The notes beneath the pieces were generated by a model that saw only the letters and a program-made list of their open reading frames with translations, was not told the origin of the DNA and ran no database searches. This document shows positions 25,069 to 36,371 of a stretch of 64,000 nt of DNA, one piece after another. The position numbers were made by a program, and so were the translations under genes. The stretch is from Rhizopus sp. PT2906 (Eukaryota > Mucoromycota > Mucoromycetes > Mucorales > Rhizopodaceae). The stretch is from NCBI GenBank assembly GCA_025529335.1, contig JAMYHX010000153.1:19480-83479 (forward strand), in the 5' to 3' direction. Position 1 is the stretch's first letter; each line of letters starts with the position of its first letter.

Positions 25069-25790
25069 TCAAGCTTCCTTTCGTAGCTCTTGTTCTTCCT
25101 CAGCCTATATAAAAATAAGCATATAGATCTTTTTTTTTCTTTACTATACACTTACCAGCATCTTTTGTTGATGAATGAACCATGAGGGCAAATGTAAGGG
25201 TAGTGTGACCAAATCAAGATCAAATAGTTCTATAAATTGCTCATTCACATATCTCGCTTTGGATCCTGCATAAGCTCGATACTGACAACAATATAAGTAA
25301 AGTCTTTCTTAAATAGTGATACATACTTCGGTCACAATCGAACTAAAATTCCATCCTTCCAGCTTTCTTAAGCAACCCACCAAGGTACCAGTTTCATGAA
25401 TACCTGAGCTATTATGAAATGTTGAACTACTTTTCTTTTTTATACATACTTGTCTTACGTGCACATGATCAAAATAGGGTGAGTTTCAGCATTTAGAATG
25501 AGTTCGAGTCCTTCCTTGATCAACTCTTCAGAAACAGGCCGCCACGTCGAAGGCTGTGTTGGTTTCCATGTGGCCATGCCAACATGGACCAGTTGAATGT
25601 TCCCTTCTTCAATAAAATTAGTTGTTACTCTATTCGGAAGCTCAGGACTAAGCATCACTAGTGTTTTAAATCCAAACTGTTTCAAAAAGGTAAAATTGGC
25701 TTGTTGAATCATGTCTGACCGGTAAATGCCTGGTTCGACAATACCAAATTGTTCAGGTGGGCATAGGAAACTGAGTGCATTCGTTCCCAT
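25069..25790 (-). CDS. Oca/Siw14-type atypical dual-specificity phosphatase-like protein
   Basis: A member of the plant and fungal atypical DSP family (yeast Siw14, Oca1, Oca2, Oca4, Oca6), some of which cleave inositol pyrophosphates. It starts at 25790 with MGTNALSFLCPPEQFGIVEPGIYRS, has LKQFGFKTLVMLSPELP, the family's TLVGCLRKLEGWNFSSIVTEYRAYAG, and ends in an acidic/basic tail (AEEEQELRKEA). After joining the intron at about 25395-25452, the active-site loop reads MCTSGIHETGT. The Cys of the CX5R motif is present, but the Arg position is Glu, so it is probably not an active phosphatase, as also proposed for some Oca proteins. Introns lie near 25108-25155, 25280-25325 and 25395-25452. Its start is 71 bases from that of the divergent methyltransferase gene. 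Confidence 0.82.
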
Positions 25791-25861
25791 CAATTAATAT
25801 AGAAATGAACAAAAGGAAAAAAAAAAATCTGTCTCTCTCTCTCTTTTTTTTCTTTTTTTTA

Positions 25862-26773
25862 ATGGCAACCAAAAGAGCAATCAATCTTCGATACAAACCC
25901 ATTCACCCTACACCTACACCTACACCTACATCTACACCTCCGAAACCCAAGCCTAAGCTAGGTCCTCTCTTGTTTGGTGGCGCACTGCTATACGTGACAG
26001 CAACTTACGTGTCAATGAGTGTGCTCAAGAGTAAATCAGATACCACAGATAGATTATCAGGCAAGAAAGATCAAGATCCCGTATCTCCAAGCAACTTTGA
26101 TACAACAGGCGTGTGGGACAGTGTAGCAAAGAAATACGATAAAGAAATTGGTTGGGATGAAGTTGTGATGGGCATGGGTCTGCTCAGACGTTGGCTAATA
26201 GGGAAAGCACAAGTAAGGACAGAGAGTGCGTTTCTTTCGTTTTATTAACCCTTTCTTAAGGGTGATGTTTTGGAAGTATCCACAGGTACTGGCCGTAATT
26301 TCGGTTATTATAAGCCAGATCAGGTCAATACAATCACATTTACAGATCGTCATGATTCTATGCTCAATATGGCAAAAGAGAAATTTGAAGCTTATAAAGA
26401 CAAGTTTCATCAAGCTTTTTTCGAAATAGCAAGCATCGACCAACAGACAAATAAAAAGTATGATACGATTGTGGACACCTTTGGACTTTGCTCCTGTCAG
26501 GATCCAGTAGAAGCTCTAGTGCAATTGGCTGATCAATGCAAATCAAGCCAATCAAGAGTTCTACTTCTCGAACACGGCCGGTCTCATTATGACTGGTTAA
26601 ATAGACTACTGGATTCAAATGTTGATAAACATGTCAAGCAATGGGGTTGTTGGTGGAACAGAGACATTGTGGGTCTATTTGAAAACGAACGGGTCAAGGA
26701 CAAATTAGAGATTGTAGATGTATCTCGCTGGCATTTTGGAACAACCTGTTATATTGTCGCAAAACCTAAATAA
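25862..26773 (+). CDS. OMS1: Oms1-like mitochondrial methyltransferase
   Basis: A membrane-anchored SAM-dependent methyltransferase like yeast Oms1 of the mitochondrial inner membrane, whose substrate is not settled. Exon 1 (25862-26212) encodes a basic N-terminus, a (Pro-Thr) repeat from a CTACAC repeat, and a membrane helix around LLFGGALLYVTATYVSMSVL. The motif FDTTGVWDSVAKKYDKEIGWDE follows. A 48-base intron leads into exon 2 (26261-26773) with motif I VLEVSTGTGRNFGYY, an acidic motif II region (FTDRHDSMLNMAKEK), and IVDTFGLCSC. The last part includes HGRSHYDWLNRLLD, W..RDIVGLFEN and GTTCYIVAKPK, total 287 residues. Motif I and the FGLCSC segment are typical of the Oms1 group. Confidence 0.85.
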
Positions 26774-26861
26774 AAAAAAATTTGTGACGACAATTATTTT
26801 TACGCATGCCCTTATTTTGCCCCCCTTTCTGAACTATAAGAATTTTTTTTTATTTTATGCT

Positions 26862-27543
26862 TTATTTTCTTTGTGTTTGCAAATTTATATTTGCTGTCAA
26901 CAACTGTCTTAGTTCATAGTATATTTGTGACGGTCTATTGTTATTTTCAGATGTTAATTGTATACGACTTTCTAAAGCATGTCTGCATACATCCATGATG
27001 CTTGTCAACACCTCATCCGTTCTATCTCCAGCTTCAAATGGTACTTCTGATTGAAGCACATCAGAGCTATCAGTAACTGCTTCGCTATGATCATTCTCTA
27101 CAATATTCTGGATAAGTGCTGTCTCATCCATCATATGAACCCTCAAGCTAGAGCCAATTTCTAGGTAATGTCGTAAGTACACTGTAGCATTTCTCTTATT
27201 ACTGTCATGACAATCTACCTTGGCTGTAAACCACACAGCTTTTATCGAAGCGATAAACCAAATACATATGTTTACAGGCACGCCTAATTCGTTGAAAATC
27301 TATACAATTGCATACAGTCATCATTCCTTGGTCAGTTGATATACTGTATGCAACTTCCATCGTGAAAGATTTGACAATATAACAAACTTCTTCATCGATA
27401 TACACTTTCTGCACCCTATCTCCTAATGACAATTCATTGATCTCTTCTGCTGTAATAATCCTCTCTAGTTTCTGAGCTCATACGTCCGATATTAGCAGCT
27501 ATCCTTGTGATACTGTGCATAAAATCTGTATGAACATCAATCA
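26862..27543 (-). pseudogene. SWIM zinc-finger gene, copy B of the SWIM-Fanzor unit
   Basis: Read on the minus strand: DVHTDFMHSITRIAANIGRM, a one-base frame change near 27470 (or an unrecognised intron), then ERIITAEEINELSLGDRVQK, VKSFTMEVAYSIST and the intact SWIM finger CNCIDFQRIRRACKHMYLVYR. After an intron near 27205-27240 it continues VDCHDSNKRNATVYLRHYLE, LIQNIVENDHSEAV, and a helical C-terminus ending ANINLQTQRK. The SWIM motif belongs to the class found in MULE/FAR1 transposases and related domesticated proteins, but no transposase core is visible upstream. It is divergent from the Fanzor gene and homologous in order to copy A. It may be a small gene in its own right; the frame break makes pseudogene the safer call. 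Confidence 0.6.
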
Positions 27544-28008
27544 AGATAAATATTAAGCAATCTAGTCTTCTATTTTCCTTTCTTTGCAAGTAATTTGTCT
27601 TCAGTTGATTATGCTAACTCTTAATGTAGTTGTTCTTTTCCATATTGGTGAAAATATAAGGCTGGTAGGCAGCAGATCAATGTATGAACTTGTCATATTT
27701 AAGATAATGTCTCAAAAGGTACACCATAAGCTCTTTATATTCACCAAGAGTTCTTTGGAGCTATAAAGGCTTCTGAGTAAATAACTCTCTTTGGCCTCTC
27801 ATACATCAAACCCTTCAGAGCGGCCATCATGCCCCTGTAAGTAGTGTTGTTTCTTGCTGTGTTTCCAGTGAAAGTCGAATATTCTCTGGCCAAATATGGA
27901 TAAGGGTATTAAAAGCAAACTACAATATTTAGTGATATAGACGATGATGATTCGTTCATATTTAAATAATTGCTTCATTTTATTATATAATCTTATTATA
28001 TTATATAG

Positions 28009-30591
28009 ATATTTCTATACACCTAACAAGAAACGTAAGATTATATCTGTATAGAACTTTGCTGGGTTTTCTGAGGAACGCAAAGGAAGAACAAAACAGT
28101 ACATACAACGAAAGGTCCATTGGTAAGCTAATGCATAATTTTTTTTTACCTGCTATATCTTTATGTCAACTTACTTCAATACACTAGCTAATAAAGCAGC
28201 AGATGGCGTAATACAATATAAGAAGTTTGAAGATTTGGATATCCAAATAGACGGTTTTGAACAATATTACAAGTATGTTCATTGCAAGTGTTGCATTTCC
28301 ACACTTGACTAACTTGAATGGGTCATTTAGGAAAATACTTGGGATATATATCGATAATTTTGATAAAGAAAAATACGAAAAAATCTCTGACTATGACTAT
28401 GTAAAGAATAATAGCTACAAGCTGCTGTGCTTGAGCTCACAATTGTTAAAAGAAGCAGCTCAATATAACGCCAAAACCTGGAGCACTTTACCAAGACCAA
28501 GCCATGGAATGGGTAAGTCCTAACCGAGTATGCATAAACCTATTAATGCTCTTAATCACTGGTAGTTTTTGTGCCACTCAGTGGGAGTGATTGCATGTAT
28601 GGGTTATTAGAGCAAGCTCACAAAAGCAATCTCAAAATTCCGGCTCAATGCTTAACGGAAGAATATAGCTTTGAGACCAATAGAGTAAGCATTATTTGTA
28701 CCTCAATTATATGTTTACTAACAGTGATACTTGTAGAGAGAAACAACCTTAATTGGACCGACGAACTTCAAAGACGGCTACGGGAGCATTGTGTGGCAAG
28801 ACAAGCTTTGGGAAACTTTGTTTAACATTAAATATATACAAAGAAAGCGTCGTAAGCCCAATGAAGGTATGCTTAAGGTATCCTTTGAATAATGTCAAGT
28901 TCCTTAAACTTTATTTTTGTGTGCTAGAATGTAACAATGCTATGATCGAGCTCGAATATGGCTGGAAAACAGATGGTCATATGGTCGCAATCTTATTTAA
29001 AAGAAAAACTGTTGGTAAATAGGAAGACACGTTTTATACGTGTAAAATACTTATTAGAGTTTTCTAATAGAGCGTATCCCACAGGATGAGAAAGAAATGA
29101 ATCTGCTAAAGAGACGAGTAAATCTGGCAAATTGGAGCAAAGAGTTATAACCATTAAAAAAAGAACCCATGGGGTTGAGCATGACAGATAGAATAGTGGG
29201 CATAGATCCAGGTATGGACATTACGCGAGGGAACTCATGGAAGTGCTTATGTCGTATATAGGGCTTCGTGACATCTTCGTTATGGCAGATGGTTCGTCAG
29301 AAGATGTCAAAAACAAGAAAACAGTGAAGGAGAGATCAGTAAAGTTTGCAAACAATGAGTACAAGTAAGTATATATTTGCTTTTGCAATAGTATATTGAT
29401 GTCTCTTTAGGGTGCGCTCGGGCTTTGACTGGTCAAAGCAAGTAGAATTAAAGAATAGAGAGGCTGCTGGGATGCAGGCAGTATACGATGAAATACCGAG
29501 TTTAGACAGCGGGGACAGCAACACTATCTTAAAGTATTTGCAAGTTCTTTCGAAAAATCGCAAAAAGTAAGTAGCTGTATAATCATTATTATCGTGCTTA
29601 ACTCTTGCAATGTATAGGATATTTTGCTTTATGAAGGGATACAGACATCGTGAAAACAAAGGATATTTGTATAGTAATCGGCAAATTACAGACGATTACA
29701 TGTGCCAACTTGTGCTGGCGAAAACCTCTCCTGGAGCCCCATGCGTGTTGGCGCATAAGACAAGCACCCAAAAAAGACAGAAAGCAAGAAGAGCCTTTAA
29801 AAAGAGCAATCAAGTAAATCAGGCTGATGATGGCAGGAGAACAGTGATTGCGTATGGTGATGCAAGCTTATCAGGAACGAAAAAAGGGTACACCCCTATA
29901 CCAGTAAAGGTATACTAATATGAAACCTTTAACTAATCGTACGTACTAATGATCTCGTTTACACACAGAGGGCACAAAGGGCACTGGAAAAAAAAGCAAT
30001 TGTTATCCCTGTCGATGAATTTCGAACAAGTATTACTTGTTGCAAATGCCACAGGAAGTTGGATAAGAAATACGAAGCACAGACACTAGTGTGTAATCAT
30101 AGGTATGCAATTGATATGATTAAATTACGATTGTTGACATGGAGTCTCTTTATGTTCCAAAAGAAAACGAAGATTACGCCTAGGGGTTGAAAAGAATGCT
30201 GCAATGCACTGCTTGGACGATGACCGCCATGTCATCTGTAGAACATCACAGTGCTCAGAAAGAATGCCAAGCAGTAAGTCGTATAACACATGGAATCAAG
30301 TTTACTTGGTGTTAAGCTATGTCTATAGATTTCCCACCTGTCATTTACCAGCTGAAACAATGCAAACTGTGTCCAGCTGGTAATGGCCAAGATATTGTAA
30401 GTACTTGTCCATAAAACAAGCGAAAATAGCCCTAACGAGAATAATAACAGGTCTGGCAGAGGGATATCAATGCAGCCATCAATATTCGCTCAACCTTGGT
30501 ATCATACATTGGATCAGGGCACAAAATCTTTTCAAGACATCCCTCTTTGACTAGAGGAGGAGCCTTTGGCGGTGAGGGCGCCACCGAATAG
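28009..30591 (+). CDS. Fanzor: eukaryotic TnpB-like RNA-guided nuclease (copy B, nearly intact)
   Basis: Fanzor proteins are eukaryotic relatives of TnpB/Cas12 and are programmable RNA-guided DNA nucleases carried by mobile elements. I joined about 16 exons in frame: 28009-28132, 28188-28272, 28331-28512, 28566-28684, 28737-28866, 28928-29014, 29071-29143, 29192-29211, 29262-29364, 29411-29566, 29618-29909, 29969-30102, 30174-30273, 30329-30396, 30451-30591. The N-terminal region is helical (LYLYRTLLGFLRNAKEEQN). RuvC-I is IVGIDPG^LRDIFVMADGS, rebuilt across a 50-base intron. Next come KGYRHRENKGYLYSN, RTVIAYGDASLSGTKKGY, VIPVDEFRTSITCCKCH, QCKLCPAGNGQDI (zinc ribbon) and RuvC-III VWQRDINAAINIRS. 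The only block is TAA at 29148, avoided if 29144-29191 is a GT-AG intron. The first exon upstream of 28009 is unresolved. Confidence 0.85.
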
Positions 30592-30738
30592 CCACTTTGA
30601 TTGGCTCTTGGGATTGCTTATGTCGGTGATTTAAGTGTGTCCTATTTTACTGTGTCGGCGGCGACGGCTTGGTCCTGTTTAATAAAAAAATTTTGACTTA
30701 TTTTTTTTTTTTCTTTCTCTTTCACTTTACATTTAAAA
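30592..30738. other. Fanzor 3' flank and eIF4A promoter; possible guide-RNA region
   Basis: This is the short interval between the Fanzor stop and the eIF4A start. The first 30-40 bases (gccactttgattggctc) resemble the equivalent flank of copy A near 24100-24120 (gcctttttaattacgcc), so the mobile unit extends past the stop. GC-rich pairing segments (ggcg...cgcc near 30569-30583) sit at the end of the ORF, where TnpB-type guide RNAs usually lie. The rest, with a T run and a pyrimidine tract, is the eIF4A promoter. Confidence 0.35.
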
Positions 30739-32106
30739 ATGAGGTAAAACATTGTAGTAAAACTATAATCATGAAAAGACTAACGGTTGCTGTAGTAACG
30801 AACCTTTAAAGGAAATCCAAGACAACGAAATCGAGGCAAGTATAAGATTATACACAATTTGTGAGATTCTGTATATTAAAAAAATTTTTTTTTTTTTCTG
30901 TAAATAGTCCAACTGGGAAGAAGTTATCGATAACTTTGATAACATGCACTTGAAGCCCGAGCTTCTCCGTGGTGTTTATGCATATGGGTAAGCTTGACTT
31001 TTTTATATTTTTATATTGCCTTACTTATACTTTAAAATAGTTTCGAAAGACCCTCTGCTATTCAACAACGTGCTATCATGCCCGTCATCAAGGGCCATGA
31101 CGTTATTGCCCAAGCCCAGTCTGGTACGGGTAAAACCGCTACTTTCTCCATCTCTGCTCTTCAATCTATTGATATCTCCCTTGCCGAGCCTCAAGCTTTG
31201 ATCCTCGCTCCTACCAGAGAATTGGCCACTCAAATCCAAAAGGTCGTCTTGGCTCTTGGTGACTTTATGGGCGTCAAGGTCCATGCCTGTATTGGTGGTA
31301 CCAACGTCCGTGAGGATATGGAAACCCTCAAGAACGGTGTTCATGTTGTTGTAGGTACACCTGGTCGTGTATTTGATATGATCAACAGACGTGCTTTCAA
31401 CACAACACACATGAAGTTGTTTATTTTGGATGAAGCTGATGAAATGTTGTCTCGTGGTTTCAAGGATCAAATCTATGATGTCTTCCAATTATTACCTAAC
31501 GAAACACAAGTTGTCCTTCTCTCTGCTACTATGCCTGCTGAAGTTTTGGAAGTAACCAAGAAGTTCATGAGAGAACCTGTTAGAATTTTGGTGAAGCGTG
31601 ATGAATTGACTTTGGAAGGTATTAAGCAATTCTACATTGCTGTTGATAAGGAAGATTGGAAGTTGGATACTTTGTGTGATTTATATGAAACTGTCACTAT
31701 CACACAAGCCGTCATCTTCTGTAACACTCGTAGAAAGGTTGACTGGTTGACTGATAAGCTCACAGCCCGTGAATTCACTGTCTCTGCTATGCATGGTGAT
31801 ATGGACCAAAACCAACGTGATATTATCATGAAGGAATTCCGTTCTGGTTCCTCACGTGTTCTCATCACCACCGATTTGTTGGCTCGTGGTATTGATGTCC
31901 AACAAGTCTCTTTGGTTATCAACTATGATTTACCTTCTAACCGTGAAAACTACATTCACAGAATTGGTCGTGGTGGTCGTTTCGGTCGTAAGGGTGTTGC
32001 TATCAACTTTGTTACCAACGAAGATGTTCGTACCATGAGAGAAATCGAACAATTCTACAACACACAAATCGAAGAAATGCCCATGAACGTTGCTGACCTT
32101 ATTTAA
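30739..32106 (+). CDS. TIF1: Translation initiation factor eIF4A (DEAD-box RNA helicase)
   Basis: The RNA helicase of the cap-binding complex eIF4F, which unwinds 5' leaders during translation start. Four exons: 30739-30743, 30796-30835, 30908-30987 and 31041-32106, giving 396 residues, the usual length. The first exon holds only ATG-AG. The second intron has a GC donor (GAG|gcaagt), the only choice that keeps EIESNWEEV in frame. Motifs are the Q motif [21 protein letters not shown], Ia PTRELA, GG, TPGR, II DEAD ([10 protein letters not shown]), [28 protein letters not shown] and [10 protein letters not shown], ending NVADLI. Codon use is biased toward highly expressed genes. The gene sits directly downstream of the Fanzor element with only 147 bases between. 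Confidence 0.97.
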
Positions 32107-32303
32107 GCATGATTTCTTTTTTTTTACAGGTTGAAAAAAATAAAAAAGACGCTGTTTTGTATCAATAGTTGATATAGTATTCAATAAAGAAAAAAGAGTT
32201 AAAATAGATTTTATTAAAACAATTCAATACGAACGTTGACAAGACTATATATATAACAGGGTTTAAAGGGAGGATGGCTTATAAGAAGCTCATTTATTCA
32301 TCT

Positions 32304-33295
32304 TTATTGTTCAACCTTGTCACCAGGAGAAGATGACTTGGAACCATTTTGTTCATTTTCTGATGGTTGAAACGACGGCGGAGATGACGATGTCTGTTGT
32401 TGTTGTTGTTGAACTGCAAATTGTTGTAGTTGATATTGATATTGTTGCATTTGCTCGGGTGTTAATGTAGGATAGTATGCAACAGCAGGATCCATTGCCT
32501 AAAAATTGTGTCATTAGCCTTGACTTTTTTTTTTTTTTTTTTTTGCGCTCTTGGGACATGTATATGTGTATACCTGTTGTGCTGTATAAGGAGGGACAGT
32601 AGTTCCTTGAGCATAATAGTTGGTATATTCAGGTTGCTCAAAAGGTGCGGCCGTGGCTGCCTTGAGTGCTTCCTCTCTAGGCACAATATCAATCAAGAAA
32701 TCACACATGTCCGTCTTTGAGATAGCCGTAGCAATATCAGATCGTTGTAAGGTTCGTCTCTTGTTCTCCTCGGCATGTATCCTTATGTTTAAGGTTATTC
32801 ATTGTTTATAATGTAATATATACATACCAAGCACGCTTTGTTATCTCTGTAATGAATATTTCACAACCCTTTGCAAATAAAATGGGCGCCTATACATAAA
32901 GTCAGTGCTTCTCCCCTCTTTTTATATCCCTTGTTTTTACTTCTGCACTAATCATCTACAAAAAAGAGAGAAATGAGTACAAGTTTCCATTCAACAAAAC
33001 ATGACCTCATTACCTTCACTTCAGGATCTGTCTTCATTACTTTTTTAATACGTGCTAATGGCAAAGGATGTGACTTGAAGTCAGAACTGTAACTGTCAAC
33101 GAGCTGCATTTGTTCTTTCCAAAACTTTCTCAGGTCAAAGGCAGGATTATTGTTAATTGTATTGATTCCTGGTCCAACAGGTGCAGCAGTAGCAGGGGCA
33201 CTTCCAAGAGTAGCGACAGCATTAGCAAAGGCAGTAGACACTTGTTGTTGTTGATCTGAAACTGAGGAATAGTGATCTGTTGTCTGTTGGGCCAT
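32304..33295 (-). CDS. HAP5: CCAAT-binding factor subunit NF-YC / Hap5
   Basis: A histone-fold subunit of the CCAAT-binding NF-Y/HAP complex. The ATG at 33295 gives [18 protein letters not shown] and an Ala/Pro-rich segment, then [37 protein letters not shown]. After introns this joins [26 protein letters not shown] and then [36 protein letters not shown]. This is the complete histone fold with the canonical [11 protein letters not shown]...EAPILFAKACEIFI core. The C-terminus is Gln-rich ([17 protein letters not shown]) and ends GDKVEQ at 32304. A tiny exon (ATGATTAGTGCAGAAG) encodes MISAE. Introns lie near 32500-32575, 32781-32827, 32892-32942 and 32957-33013. Gln repeats come from a GTT/GTG-type repeat on the plus strand. 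Confidence 0.93.
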
Positions 33296-33349
33296 TTTTT
33301 TATATTGTGTGAGAGATAAAAGATCCAATAAAAATTATATATTACTAAA

Positions 33350-33891
33350 TTCAGAGATTATTCTCCTCAGCAGCTATCATGGGGGTCCTCGTTTCGTGAG
33401 TAAGTTGTACTATAGCTCCATGGCCATTGTTTGCCATTTCGGGAAGCCTTCTTTATTCGTTAAGCTTGAGCTCAAAGTTGATGCACCAATAATATTATTA
33501 ACATTGACCCAGCAAGAGGTCTATGCAACGGCACTCGCCTGATTGTCGTACGAATTGGCAGCTGTATGCTTCAGGCTCGCCTAGTCAATAAGCCGGATGG
33601 TCCATTGGGGTGTATACCTGATTTACACTATCTATGCAAGAAAATGATTTACCATTCATTCCAACAAGAAAGCAATTTCCTGTTAGGCTATGCTTTTCTG
33701 TGACCATCAACAAGTCCCAAGTCCAATTATTGAAATACATGGCCATCGTCCTAAGACAGATACCATTTATGCATGGCCAAATATATGTCGCTCTATCAAT
33801 AACCGCTTCTCTTCCTGGCATCGCAATCCTTCAGCCGGAAAGCTCAAATACAACCAACAATGTAGTCTACCCAGAATTATTACTTCACTAA
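33350..33891 (+). pseudogene. Helitron remnant: Rep-helicase fragments of a Pif1-like protein
   Basis: Three frame-shifted fragments match the Rep-helicase of Helitron transposons. At 33410-33450 SSMAIVCHFGKPSLFV resembles the Rep-upstream motif (MALVRxFGKPDLFI). At 33455-33620 LELKVDAPIILL and, in another frame, INIDPARGLCNGTRLIVVRI resemble the Pif1 segment before motif V. At 33634-33891 FPVRLCFSVTINKSQVQLLKY, followed by FMHGQIYVALSITASLPG and NNVVYPELL, is the C-terminal helicase end. Consensus residues are mutated (NKSQGQ to NKSQVQ, YVALSR to YVALSI), and the Rep piece is joined almost directly to the helicase tail, implying a large internal deletion. I see no clear Helitron ends. Confidence 0.75.
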
Positions 33892-36067
<2,176 letters not shown>

Positions 36068-36371
36068 GCTGTATAATTTTGACTGTAAAATAAATAAATC
36101 AGGTGTTTCATATGAAATCATGCTCTTGTTTGTGTTCCCCGCTTAAATAAAGATTGGATCTTCGATTGATAATACTTTTATGGAAATTGTCTTATTTTAT
36201 GCGCTTCACAGCTTTAAAAGAACAATGGATTAACATGTGGACATTATTATTGGAGCAGAAAAACTTGGTCTAAAAGGTCAAAAGGACATTTATGACGAAG
36301 AAAAGACGAAAGCTTATATATACATATATATAAACTATACTCTTTCTTTCTTTCTTTCTTTATAAACCTTT

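Noticed and set aside
28015..28040. PNKKRK reading that looks like a nuclear localisation signal at the Fanzor N-terminus
   Set aside because: It is in a frame that stops at once. The frame that continues into the rest of the protein reads HLTRNVRLYLYRTLLGF.
26774..30738. Terminal inverted repeats or target-site duplications around the SWIM-Fanzor unit
   Set aside because: I looked at both flanks of both copies and saw no convincing pair; ends of the element remain undefined.
31021..31488. Minus-strand 155-codon frame over eIF4A
   Set aside because: It is a shadow of the highly codon-biased eIF4A sense strand.
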